From Symbiodinium microadriaticum (taxonomy: Eukaryota > Sar > Dinophyceae > Suessiales > Symbiodiniaceae), in the NCBI GenBank assembly GCA_001939145.1, contig LSRX01000136.1:771761-835760 (forward strand): DNA of 64,000 bases. The letters run 5' to 3'. Shown here piece by piece: positions 24,435 through 35,793 of this stretch (positions within the stretch are counted from its first letter, which is position 1; the number at the start of each line of letters is the position of its first letter). The notes below the pieces were generated by a model, which saw only the letters and a list, made by a program, of their open reading frames with translations, ran no database searches and was not told the DNA's origin. Both the position numbers and the translations under genes were made by a program.

Positions 24435-25437
24435 CTGCAAAAGCCAAAGGCATAGGAAGGCCCCCCTCCCCCGCCCCCCCTGCCCTTCATCTCCGTGCTT
24501 GTTTCCTCCAGGCCTTAATGTCCAGCCCTCAGGCCAGTCGTCCGCCCGTCCACCGACGGTGTTGCTAGCATTGGACGGACGGTCGGTGGAGCTGTATGCT
24601 GGGAGGGGCCAGCAAGCAAGCTGTGGCAAGTTGTTCCTTGCAGGCACCCGTAAGCACGGCTCATGAACATTGACCTCCAGGCGCGAATCATCACATCCAA
24701 CTCACGATGGAGATAGTTAGCGGTATGGGTGCTCGAGCTGCCGTCACTGCAGGGACGATGCACGAGGAGGCACGATGGCACGCCTGCTCGAAGGAGAGTC
24801 CTCCAACCGTCCCAAAGCGACCACACCCAAAAGTGTAATGCAAGAGCTCCCACTCCAAAAGTCGTCGAGACTGCGTGCGCCAGACTCCGGCCATTTTGCA
24901 AGTTGTACTACACTCCTCAACGATGCGCGCGTGACAGGGTTGCCCGGTTGCACAGTACAAGCACAGTGCATGGAGGCCGGACATCATGAAGGCTGAACAA
25001 TCTAGACAGATGGGCATTGGTGTTCCACGGGGCTGACGTCCAGGCATGAAATCGCTCATACGACTGAACAAAGCTGCATGTGCCGAGTTAGAGCTGTCAC
25101 GACGGATCAAATGCCCCAAAAACGCAACTAGCAGATGAGCACCCGGTGAATCTGTCTAAAATGCGTACGCGACTCGTTTCGGCAGGACCTGTGTAGGGCA
25201 TGTATGCTCTTAATTAGGCAACGTGGATATGAGGTCACTTAAATATTCAAGTACGAGAAGCACAGGCTTCCGAACGAAAACTGCATCAACTCCAAATCGA
25301 CTCAGCAGAAACTTGTTCGCGGGCGAGAATTTATTTATTTAATTATATATTGAAGGAATTAAGTACCGGCAACTGATACATGGGATCACTTTCTCTGACA
25401 GATCAAGATAGGACATCCAACGTCGACACGATTAAGA

Positions 25438-25547
25438 CATGTCTGCCCCCTGTATAACCTCCTCCAAGACACCCCGAAAACATGATTCCCAGCCACATTT
25501 TTTTGACGGGGGGGCATGTCTGCCTCCTATATAACCTCCTCCAAGAC
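25438..25547. repeat. Direct repeat pair, about 33 bp
   Basis: CATGTCTGCC-type words followed by TATAACCTCCTCCAAGAC occur at 25438-25470 and again at 25515-25547, 76-77 bases apart, with two or three mismatches. A G-rich run follows the second copy. The surroundings (25.2-25.7 kb) are AT-rich with no gene seen. Confidence 0.85.
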
Positions 25548-25728
25548 GGGGTGGGGGTGGGGGACCCTTCCGAATATTTGACACTCACACTCAGACAAGC
25601 CTCGCAAAGTCTGTAGCGATACTCTGGCACATGCCACCGAGTAAATTAAAAGGAAAAAAGCATGCTTTCGTTCCCTTTTCGTTCCATTTCATTATCTTTT
25701 TTCTTTTAATGTACCATTGGCCACCTAT

Positions 25729-26046
25729 TTAAAATGGTCGGCCCTGAGGTGACCCCACGTACTCCAAGCCCGGGTGGGTATGTCGCATGAGCTTCACGAT
25801 TTTCTTAATCAGGTCGAACTTGGCCTGGACCTCGGTACGAGAGATCACCAGTGAAAACCGAAGGAATCGGGATGAAACATGCCTGAAACCCCTTAAAACC
25901 AGAAGCGCAGTGAGTATCGGGAATCTTTCCCAGATATTGTCTTGCAACGCCAGTATACTTGCTCCCACACATATTGCGAACGTGTCCTTCTCTTTTTTGG
26001 TATTGTCAATTTCAGCATTTTTCAGCTGTGAGGCTGCAGCTTGACG
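25729..26046 (-). CDS. Likely terminal exon (105 codons), unrecognised
   Basis: A CCGCAG acceptor opens a 318-nt frame ending in TAA at 25729-25731. It reads QLKNAEIDNTKKEKDTFAIC, GASILALQDNIWERFPILTA, VSSRFLRFSLVISRTEVQAK and FDLIKKIVKLMRHTHPGLEY. It is basic and helical, with A/T-rich third positions compared with the other genes in the window. No family was recognised. The length without stops and the acceptor support coding. Confidence 0.55.
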   Translation of the reverse strand, partial: RQAAASQLKNAEIDNTKKEKDTFAICVGASILALQDNIWERFPILTALLVLRGFRHVSSRFLRFSLVISRTEVQAKFDLIKKIVKLMRHTHPGLEYVGSPQGRPF

Positions 26047-27759
26047 CTGCGGCGGACACGCATAAGAAAACAGTGCGTGGGAGGGGCAAGTGCAGTGAAG
26101 TGAATCTACTTCCTAAGCTTGCACCTCCGTCAGAGATTGAGATTAGACTTCTGGAATGCAGCGCAGAGTCCATCCTGCGTCGGCTTTGCCCCCTTTTTCG
26201 TCGACCACCGATGACAGGCTCCCATCCGACAAATGGTGCCCCGAGCGGCTGGAGCGGCGAGAGCTCGTGAGGTCCCGCGTGACGGTGTCGTTACTTCAGA
26301 ACTTCCCTTGGCGGCCAGTAATGATTGGTCAGTGCCCACAAAGCGCGACTTGGCCTCCTGAGACTGAGAGGGCATGGTGCCACGCTTCTTGTCACATATT
26401 CTCTTTTGTTGCTTGGAGAGGGGAGCAAGCGACTTGTCCGGACAAGATCCTCTGTAAGTACAGCACACTGCAAAGCCTTCAAGTTCGATCACGAACTTTC
26501 AACCTGTATCCAGATCGCTCTGAGTCGGGCATCCCACCTCTGCGGCCTCTGGTGACATCCTGGCCAGCGACATGCAAGTGATCAGTCGTGTCTGCATGAC
26601 AAAACCACAGCGACTCAAAATCCCAGAATCTGGTTTGCCGGCGTTCGTAGCATGGCATCGATGGCCTCCTCCGATGGAGGCCTCAGCACGAGACGCAATC
26701 AGGCTGCATGGCTCCACGCCCCAATACAAATCAGAAACCTGCCGAAGGAGAGCCCTGGCAGTCATTGAGGCTAGCACTCGCCATCCTCGTTGATGACCTA
26801 CATGGACTGCGGATGCTCTGCAAGCACCAAGAAGGAAAGGACAACGAGGAGGAATCTCTACCTCCGACTCTGCTTCCTTTTTCTCAAGGTCTCGACTTGC
26901 GAGATAAATCAAAAGAGCGGTCGGCCATTCTGTGCAGGAAGGCTGGTTCTGTGCAGTGCCATCAAAAGGCTACCTGAAAGTATTCAAACAGTAGAACTAA
27001 CACGTCCAGAGCTAGGCGGCAGCTCGACTTCTTTGAGTCACTGCGTAAGCATGTCCTTTGACACAATCATCTGCGTTTGCTGAGCAATGCAGAGTTCCTC
27101 GCGAGAATTATGTGACATGAACTGGAGATGCTGGCAAGCTTGCGAATGGAGAACTCCGAAGCAGACAGTTCAAGTCTTAGCCTGGCCGATGACCCCTATA
27201 ACAGTCCAATGCGGGCCTCATCTGTGGGGATCACCCAGATCTGCGTTGAGAGGCGCGCAGAGTCCAAGCGAGTGTTCTCCTTGGTTTGCCGTTCCGACTT
27301 TCTAAGTCATCGTTACCTTTCTCTGGGTAAACACAGGCCGGCAGGCCGACACATGATCCACCAGTTTCAAAACTCACACTCAAGCGACGGGTTCTACGCA
27401 AGGCAAATCTACTTGTGCTGACCGCCAGTTAGGCTTACGCGTGCTGTAGGACTTTTAGGACGTTGCGAGGGCACGCATGCGAGTCCATCCTCTTCGGCAC
27501 GGTCCTCCTCTGTGCCGACAATAACGATTATATTCTACAGGTGCTACCGCTGGCATGTCTTGTGGACTGTGTCGAACCAGCCCAGAACTGCTGCATCGAC
27601 CTAGAGCGGGGCAATCGTGACGGAGACTTTGCATGCAGAGAAGTCGCAGAGAAGCGGCCGCCCTTCGCTTGGTTCGCCTCCTCCAGCGGAAAGTATCTCT
27701 GTCAACGAAGGTGATACCAAGCAGCTATTCACTTCGAAGAGACGGGTGCAACGTGGGGT

Positions 27760-29098
27760 AGGTCCTCGACGATTTCAAGGCCAAGGCGATCCAAGCCCTG
27801 GCAGACAAGTGTCCTGGCATGGGCGGCCACTCGATGCACTCTGGGAGCGATACGAAGCTTTCTCCCGCTCCTTAACAGGTGGGACTTCTCCCCGAGACCT
27901 CCTGTGAACACCAGCGCGTCAACCTGCCAAGTGCTTGCGGCATCTCAGGGAGGAGCAGCACCGCTAGAAGGCATTACCAGGCAGCCTGTCCGTCAAGCGC
28001 AACCATGAAGGCACCCAAGTATTTCCGCATCCGGTAGACTTGGACCTGGCAAGGCTTGATCGATTCAATGCCACGATGCCAAAGAGAGACTTCCGGGGCG
28101 GGGCCTGGCCTCCTTCGCCAGTGTGCCGCGTGGCTTCTGCTCAAAGTATTCTTGTTCAACGTCCCGGTCGTCAGACAGGCCACAGAGCCCGAGCAACCCT
28201 GATTCCTCGCACAGGGCTCTATGAAAGACACCAACAATGACACAGCCCGGGCTCAAAGAGAGTCTTTGTGAGCATCGGATGCCTTGTTCATCAGGTTGTT
28301 GACTTCCTTCACAGAGTATCCCAGCTGCTCAATGAGATGGGAAGGCAGAGCTGGATCAATGTCGCCACACCGTGTGCCCATGACGAGGCCCTCTAAAGGA
28401 GTCATTCCCATGGTGGTGTCAACGCATCTGCCCTGCTTGATTGCTGCCATCGATGCGCCGTTGCCCACATGGCATGCAATGATGTTCAGCTTGTCTAAAG
28501 GCTTCTTCAGCACTCGGGATGTCTCCTCTGCCACATAAAGGTAAGAAGTGCCATGAAATCCATACTTCCGGATGTGGTGGGTCTTATAAAGGTCATAAGG
28601 GAGAGCATACATATATGCACGAGGTGGCATTGTCTGATGGAAGGCTGTATCAAAAACAGCCACTTGGGGGCAGTCTCTCCCGAACAGCTCTTCGGCAACC
28701 TCAATGCCCAAGATGTTCCACGGGTTGTGCAAAGGGGCGAGGACAGTTGCATTGCGAACGGCCTGCATAACTGTCTGGTTTATCAAAGCAGCAGATTTAA
28801 AACTCTCACCGCCGTGAACGACTCGATGACCCACCGAGCTGATGTTATCTTTGCCAGGCAACAAATCAACAACGCGGCTCAAAGCCGTCCGGTGATCCGG
28901 GAGATCCACCTTGTGGACTTTTTTGCCCTCATGCGTCTCCTCCTTGATTCGGCACTCGGTCTTTGTGGCAATGCCCTCTGCCAGCCCATGCACCACCCGA
29001 CTCCAACGGGCAGGAGCTCCGGCAATGCTGAAAAGAGCATACTTCAAGGAACTGCTCCCGGCATTCAACACAAGAAGTAACTCCTTCGAGGCGGCCAT
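27760..29098 (-). CDS. ACK: Acetate kinase, partial (5' exons complete, extreme C-terminus unplaced)
   Basis: Interconverts acetate plus ATP and acetyl phosphate plus ADP. Exon 1 (28283-29098, 272 codons) starts at an ATG and carries LVLNAGSSSLKYALF (phosphate-binding Asn and Ser), GHRVVHGGESF (substrate Arg), VAVFDTAFHQTMPPRAYMYA, KYGFHGTS (catalytic His), HVGNGASMAAIKQGR and TRCGDIDPALPSHL. Exon 2 starts at 28205 (ESGLLGLCGLSDDRDV), exon 3 is 27986-28045 (VQVYRMRKYLGAFMVALDGQ), exon 4 is 27877-27923 (VDALVFTGGLGEKSH) and exon 5 starts at 27813 (TLVCQGLDRLGLEI). Donors are GC after exons 1 and 3 and GT after exon 4. A segment near 27460-27530 (VIVGTEEDRAEEDGLA) may be the final exon with the conserved glutamate region. 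No transit peptide precedes the conserved start. The family usually runs about 400 residues, so most of the protein is accounted for. Confidence 0.93.
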
Positions 29099-29514
29099 CA
29101 AAAGAGAACCAAGGCATAGACGAGCTCAGCTGAAGTGGCTGCCGGGATTCCGGATTCAAACCAGCTTCAGCTTCAAGCAAACTGAAGCTTGACTGACTAA
29201 GCCCCTGAGAAGCCCCAACTTCACCGCAAAGCTGGTAGGTGGCCCCAGATTAATTGGTTGCGAGCTCACAGAAGGGAGTAGCTAGAACCCAGATGTGCTG
29301 AAAAGGACTGTCCATTCTGCTGCTTGGGCCCCTGCTGCAAACTCCATGTCAGGTTCCGCACAAAAAAGACCTCAAGAAATCACGCCGAAAACTCTTAGGT
29401 TTCAATCGAATCCGAGCTTGTGGCTCCGTACGAGGACGCCAGCGAGTGAACTGCGCCTGGGAGGGCTTTGGACAAACTCTGGCTTGAGGTAGCAATGCTG
29501 CTGACATCGGTTCT

Positions 29515-31264
29515 CTATCTCCCACTTCGACTTTTGCGGTGAATGAACTGCATCATCCAGTCAAACAGCTCTCTCCATCTCGAGTGCTTGCATTTAGGTT
29601 CCAGTCTGTTCGCCGCATTTTCTGCTGCAGCTGTTTGGCGTGCTGGTGATAATATAGTGAAGGCTAACCGGAACTGTGCAGTGGACTGGCACGGATAGAG
29701 ATGCATCTGTGCTTTGGCAAAGTGCGGCCAAAGATGCTCTACAGCCCCTTGACACGACTCCTCTCTCGTCTCTCGTGGCTTAGCTCGGTCGCGGGCAATG
29801 TGTCGCCCACCGCAGTGTCTCCGGCTTCAAGTTTCACAGCCTGAACGCTGGAGTCCTGGAAGCTGAGATGCACATATCGTGTCCCAGCTTGCCCAAGCGG
29901 CGATGCGATCAACACTCGCTATTATTACACTTTGCTCTACTTGTGAACGTTACAAACTCAGCTTCAACTGGCGTCAACATGACGAAATGCCCGGTACCCA
30001 CATCCAGTCACCTTGTCGAGCTGGAAGAGTGTGCCCAAGTAGCGATTGTTGTCATACGGCCCGCCAAACAACCTGAAGTGATTCAGTTCGGTGTCTGTAA
30101 AACTGCACAACGAAAGCCGACAAAGGCTGATCAGATTTTTCACAACTTACCCAGAGGCTAAGGTTTCGGCTGCCCAGGCCGAACCACTGTAACACCGAAG
30201 CCCCGCTGTGTGGCCTCGCTTCAGACTTTACTACCCGCAGCAATGCAGGGCCAGGGAGGAGATATGCGCCGGAAATACGAGAGCAGGTTGTCCTGATGGC
30301 CTTCGTGGGCCGTGAAACTCACGCTGTCTCGGGGATTATATCCAAATTCACTTCTCCCGTGGAGGTGCAGCTTCCAGTGGCCAGGAGGAGCCGCAAATGC
30401 TCATAACCCTCGCCAGGTGTTTCGTGCCGCGGAGTCCCCCGCTAGCTAACAGGCAGCAGAAATACTCGCTACATCTCGCTACACCATGTACGTCCAACAG
30501 ATCCAACAGCACCCCCCCCCACGGTCGATACCTCACTTGAAGTTTCCGGACATGAGCTCGAGCACCGGGCAAGCTCGCGCACGGCCGCTTCGCCCTTTGC
30601 CTGGATGCCATGCGGAGAGGATGCAAGGAAATCCAGGACAACATCACAAATTTTGTTTGCAGTGTCCTCAATCATCCATCAAAACACCCTCTGCGAACCT
30701 AGTCGGAGCAGTCCTGCTTAGTTACGAACAATGGTTCAGATTCCAGCTTTCGTCCATAAGGACGTGTAGCTTTGCTGAGCTTGCCACTTTTCGATCATGG
30801 CCGCATGCGAACTTATACACGATCACCTGGCCTTCGCATCCAAGACACCGCCACCGTTGAGGATGCTGTACGGAAACCCATCGCGCCGTGTGACACCTCT
30901 GCCATAGAAGGGCTTGCCAGTTCACAATATCAGGTGCTTTCATGGAGCTGCAGCCCGGAATCCTGAAACCCGGGCCCTGGACATCCTGGACCTGGAAAAC
31001 ATCTGCTGACCCTGCGAGCTACTAGCTCTACAAGAGTAAGACAGAACGAGCTGTATCATCTTCGGAAAGGAGTTTAGGCCCAAAGGCCGAAACCCACACC
31101 AAAGCTCGACACCTCTCGCCAAACTCTGAGCAGAACGCTGCAACCTTTTTCAACGTTCCTTCCAACACATTCATGGCGAACAATTTGACCTCGCTACGGA
31201 GAGCCACTGTTCTCCGTGCGGGGATAAAGTAGCCCTTGTTGGCGTCTTCGTCAGGTGCTGCCAT
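29515..31264 (-). CDS. Unrecognised gene upstream of acetate kinase, at least five exons
   Basis: Exon 1 (31113-31264) starts with ATG (MAAPDEDANKGYFIPARR, EVKLFAMNVLEGTLKKVA). Exon 2 (30832-30898) reads GVTRRDGFPYSILNGGGVLD and joins in phase at an AGA codon. Exon 3 (30532-30666, 45 codons) reads DTANKICDVVLDFLASSP and joins through a GC donor (AAG-GCCAGG). Exon 30012-30094 reads TELNHFRLFGGPYDNNRY, LGTLFQLDK between TTTTACAG and a GTGACT donor. The terminal exon 29515-29624 reads CKHSRWRELFDWMMQFIHRK and ends in TAG. One short exon between exon 3 and exon 30012-30094 is implied by phase. The stop lies 416 nt before the acetate kinase ATG on the same strand. No family was recognised. Confidence 0.65.
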
Positions 31265-31477
31265 TCAAGCTAGCGGAGACGGCAGGGCCAGGGAGAGTCG
31301 TTGGACGCCAGACTTTGACTTTGTAAGCTAGAGGACAACGAGATACCAGCTTCAACCAAGAAGGTGGAATTTAGCCATAGCCTTAGATACAGCGATCCAC
31401 GAAATGCCCTTGGAATGGCAAGGGGCCGGCCTATCGAAGACATCAGCACAAAGCGACGCTTCGGCCTTCATGGCACC

Positions 31478-32210
31478 AGCGCAACACGGGCTTGGGTCTC
31501 GATTGCTGTGCCTACAAACCTGGTCGAAAGGATTCGAAAGGTGCAACACGCAAAGTCTGCCAGGCATTCGAGGAGTGGCTAAGCTCAGGACCCCGAAGCC
31601 GCAGACCTGGTCACGCGCTCTATGCAAGCTCTGCGGGACGATGCCACCATTTTCATCATTTGTTTGTCGAGGTTTGCTGGATCGCCCATGTTTCTGTGAA
31701 GCAAGTCTGGCGGCTTCCTGCACGGCAAACTCGAGATGAAACCCAGCCATCTTCTGCCGTTGGCGGCGAACCCAGTGAGCACAGGCGGGAATGACGGACT
31801 GAAGCTCAACACCTGTTTTCATATTCGGCATGTCTCATGCGGCTACAACAGGTGTTTTGCTCGATTTGTCGTCCACCGCTGCCGAGGCCAAAGCCAAACA
31901 TGCGCAGCATTCTTCACACCGAAGTGATCTACCTCAGACATCCATGGAACGGTTTTTGGGGACCGAAATTCTCCCACGTGAAGCTTGCCAGCCAATAGGC
32001 TTCTGGGAGCCGGACGGATTCTGGATGATTGCCCTTTTCCCACCTCTTTGCAAAGCTCATCAACACGGTGGCAGGCTGAATGCCGAATGCCACTTGGCCG
32101 GACACGCATGTACGAAGCGCATCTGTTTCGTCAGTGCTCGCTAGTTCTTTCATGATCCCATCCCAGACCCTCCTGATCGCTCGCACTTGTGCTCGGATGA
32201 ATTCCGAACG
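31478..32210 (-). CDS. Unrecognised gene, two firm exons
   Basis: Exon 32044-32210 reads RSEFIRAQVRAIRRVWDGIM, KELASTDETDALRTCVSGQV and AFGIQPATVLMSFAK. Exon 31607-31693, after a TTGCTTCACAG acceptor, reads NMGDPANLDKQMMKMVASSR, RACIERVT and ends at ACCAG before GTCTGC. They join in phase at an AGA codon. A final piece reading FVGTAIETQARVALVP and a TGA near 31478 fits in phase. If correct, this gene ends about 210 nt before the next gene's ATG at 31264 on the same strand. No family was recognised. Confidence 0.55.
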
Positions 32211-32214
32211 CTAC

Positions 32215-35200
32215 TTGACAGGACTGTCGTTGGAACGCCATCAATGAATCAAGACATGACACACATGCAGGCTAGCATGCCACGAACGACAAAACTGCAA
32301 CCAAACACTCGCATCGCAGGGACTCAAATGACAGTAACCGTTGCCAGCGCTCTGACGAAGGTTCCAAAGGCTCCAGCTGTCCCGCAATGCCGAAGGCCGG
32401 GACACCGGTAGTGCAAACCTGAGGCAAAGTGTCGAGTCAGGACTTTGAGTTGGTGACTCGCAACAACTATGAAGGTGCGAGCTTTGAGGCACTGCGGCGA
32501 CGGCTTTTCTTCGTCTGGGCCTCCCACCACTGCATTCGCAGTACCTCGGTGGACGCTATCCACGGCTAGTGCTGGCTCCGCATGCTGCGGCCGGGTCGTT
32601 TGCTGAGCGGGTCCTGGAGGGCGAGGGCGTCTCGAGAGTCCTCAGCTCGGGAATCTGTGCCGCTGGTGAGCCCAGGCTAAGCTCAGTCGCTGAGGCCACG
32701 GCCGCCTCGAAAAGCTCGAGGCCCGAGATGCCTTCCGCCTCACAGGAGGTGCAGGAGGCTTCGCTTGGAACTCTTTTGGCAAAGCTAGGCCGGCTAGGCT
32801 GAGGAAGCCACCCATTTGGCATTCTCTTTGTTCCGAAGGACCTGGGAGGAGAGTCAAGTTGCTACGAACAGCGAACCAGAAGGAAGGTGGTCCGCGTTCT
32901 TGTGCTGCTGCGATGCGGTGAGGAGGGTACTGGTTCTTTCAATGGCTGGGTCGCGGACTCCGTGCACTCGGAACATGTTCATGCTACAGAGCCGCTGAGT
33001 GACAAGTCGGCCCACCTCGGCATGAGCAAGCTGATGCGCATGCGAAGCGGATCTGAGGCCTCTGGTGGACCTCTCAATTTTTGCTGACCCGGGGGGGGGG
33101 GGGGTGCGGTTAACGCTACGGAGCAGGCAGTCGCTTGCGGTCAAAGCAACAAGCAAACAGCACAATACAGTCAAACAAAGAACCAATGTGTCGAATTGAT
33201 CGTAGATTGCATGGCAGGAGAACTGGGATCAGCCCGACAAGGGCATCCCCGTCTGAAGCCCGACTTGCAGCATCAGCTCGTCGGGGTTTTCCGAAAGACA
33301 ACACACCCATCTCAAGCTTGGCTGGGTCTGAATGAAGTTCATGGTCAAGTGTTTGTTAGGGTGGTGTGGCTCTGGCTGCTCTTGATTGTGGCGGTAGTAT
33401 TTCTGTTGTTGCTGTTGCTTCTCTGGCGGTCGTGATGTTTCCAGTGATTGCAGTTTCCTGCATGCCCTCGCCACAAGGAAAAGGTCTAACGTTTAGCCCG
33501 CCACCGATGATTCTGTTTTTAATTGTCACCATCGGTGCATTATTGCCGTAAGTTGGGCACAAGGCTGGAAAGACACTCTCGTTGTCGTTGCTGCTGCGGC
33601 TGACATTTGTGTTTGCAAGCTGCACCGACCATATTCTTGGGGGGGAGCGGTGGCGGCTTAGTTCTTTTTCGACTGTTGGCAGGTCTTTGGCAAGACATCT
33701 CGTACCTCGTGGGAACCTGTGTCGTCACAGGCTGGACACGGATAGGAGCAGGATGATGCCGACGCTCGTGAGCATCACTTAACAAATGGCTGCCGAGTCA
33801 TGCGGCCAAGGACAAGGAAATCACGGAGGTCGGCACTCACCCTGGTCACCCACCACATCTGCCGATGGTGTGCGGCGGCGCCCAGGAGGCAAAACACGGC
33901 TCACCACAAATCTGCGTTGCAGTGCGCTAGTTTATAACTGCAGCTTCTCACCGCCCACAGTCGATCAGCAGGGCAGCAGCTGGCGGCAACCAGTGACCAA
34001 GCCACTTGTTGAACGTATTGACAGCTGCCGGGATAGCAAATCAGGCACTACGTTCATCATTTCAGGTGCGTTTCGTCTTCCATGTCTGGGGCATCCACTC
34101 AACAAATGCAAGTAACTAAGTTATCTTGTGTCTACCAAAAAACCCCAAACACGGGAATCTCACTGACTTCTCGGATCAGTGAATTGGTGTGCTTTCCCAC
34201 AAAGCTGGCGTCTTTTGAGAGGGAACCGACAAGTAAGTGCACTGGGCGGTGCCGCAGCATCCCGACTATTAGCGTTTCTAGTTGTCTGTAGGGCTTGTTC
34301 TTTTCAGGTCTCATGCTCCAGAATCATCGGCACTGTCGACGGACTCCCAGTTCTCTCAACGACAGTCTCTCGACGTGTTTGTTCGATCAAATACACTCGC
34401 CGTCCCAAAACTATCCCTAAGGGTCCGACGTCAAGCATAACAGCGAAGTACCACAGCATGCAGTCGTGAATCTATGTTCACACGGGTCCTAGAGTTGCAA
34501 ATCACTTGTGTGATTGGACCCTCAGGGTATCTGCCAAAGGCAAAACTTTGACATAATCGGACTGTTTTTCCTATGCCCAGCTGCCTCGCATGAGTACGCA
34601 TCGAAGAGCGACATGCGTCGTGCGTGGCAGGGCATTTCTCAATCAATTCGTCTGCGAAGTAGATATCGATGATCGATGATACCGCACTCTTCGGCTGGTC
34701 ATTCTTACTGCTGAGTCTCGCAGACGCTTCCAAAGAGGCTTTTGAAAGCCTTCTTCTTCTCATTGATTGGGCTCTGCCTCCTAAGGCAAGAGTCAGCTCA
34801 AGGGTTGCAGGAGGCTCCATGTGCGTAAGCTTGTAACATTGACATCCGGGGTTGTAATCCAGGAGTTGCAGCAATCTCATGTAGGATTGTGGAGGGGTGC
34901 CGGAAGCTACCACTAGGCAGCTCTTGAACCCTTGAACTTGAAACGGTCCCAGCAACTTGTGAACGTCTATGGCCAAGAAATCACAGCACCTGTACTTCTT
35001 CTGCTCCAAGGCCCTGGGCGTCCTCCGTGTATCGCAGCTACTGAGGCTGATGGAGTGATCTGGCTCGCTGCCTCTTGCTGCACACCCCACCCCTTCCCAA
35101 AGCCCAAAGCTCTTACCAAGCGCCTTGCCCGAGCTATGAGCACACTGCCCCTGAACGCGCCACGACGTTCTCGTCCTTGTACACGTGGAAGCTAACTCTG

Positions 35201-35300
35201 GACCCTGTTTCGATTGTTCCCGATGTAACGTCCTGGCAAGCTGAGAGACATGCCATGATTTTAGGCGTGGCGGCTCTAGTCAAGATGTCCAGCTGCCTGT
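32215..35300. other. No supported gene; several open frames and G-runs
   Basis: Both strands carry moderately long open frames (for example minus 32556-32822 and plus 32569-32802 over the same bases, and minus 34431-35090, 219 codons). None shows a recognisable motif, splice pairing or neighbour. A poly-G run lies at about 33091-33104 and a CAA/TTG-rich patch near 33390-33430. Exons may be hidden here. Confidence 0.35.
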
Positions 35301-35318
35301 GCTTGTTCCTTAGCCGGC

Positions 35319-35793
35319 CTTCTTGCTTGCGTAGATCTTCCCCTCGCGCTGCTTTGCCGAGGGGTGGTCGATGGGCGCGCTGGACTTCAGCCAGCCGAAG
35401 CTTTCCTCCAAAGAATTTTTAGGGGCTTGGCCGACAGGGTGCGCAAGAAATCGCACGCGCCTTCCACTCCAGGACCTCGCCCTTCACCGGCTCCTCTGTA
35501 ACCCGCTCGCGCGGGAGATTGGGCCCAGAAGGCCCTCCGCCCCACCTCCGAACACCGCACAGGGACGTCTCCAGGATCTGCACTTTTAAAGTTGGCCTGA
35601 TCCTACATATCCTAACAGTCCTAGCCAAAATAGATGAAGCTCCAACTCCCAAAGCATTTCGAAATATCCTGGGCTCGCGGGCCCCCGATGCTGCTGAGCG
35701 GCATCATCTGCCAGTCCCAGGGGCCCCACATGAAGCCAAAGCCCTTCCCTTTGCCTTTGCCCTTGCCTTTCCTCAGCTCTGACGTGAATGCCC
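35319..35793 (-). CDS. Dinoflagellate-type cold-shock-like domain protein, partial
   Basis: Exon about 35671-35793 encodes a low-complexity basic linker (RKGKGKGKGKG) followed by FGFMWGPWDWQMM. Exon about 35461-35545 reads GPNLPRERVTEEPVKGEV then LEWK. Exon 35319-35405 (29 codons) reads ESFGWLKSSAPIDHP then SAKQREGKIYASKK. The last two join in phase through a 55-nt intron with a GC donor (GAAG-GCGCGT). The joined segment, a short strand, a FGW aromatic pair, IDHP, then GKIY, resembles the cold-shock fold as found in many dinoflagellate predicted proteins; this family link is from memory of the pattern and not from a search. A nucleic-acid-binding role would be inference. Further exons on both sides are expected. 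Confidence 0.6.

Noticed and set aside
24884-24902. CCGGCCATTTTGCAAG on the plus strand, resembling a leader with two deletions
   Set aside because: Two internal gaps are required and no intact downstream frame follows, so chance is more likely.
29149-29170. Weak resemblance to the spliced leader upstream of the acetate kinase ATG
   Set aside because: Only about 15 of 22 positions match and a one-base gap is needed. In contrast to the 21/22 match at 51282-51303, this is within what chance can give.
34431-35090. 219-codon minus-strand open frame
   Set aside because: No motif, biased towards Ser/Leu/Arg/Cys as in random reading, no splice pairing. It may be readable intron or 3' sequence of the gene at 35.3 kb.
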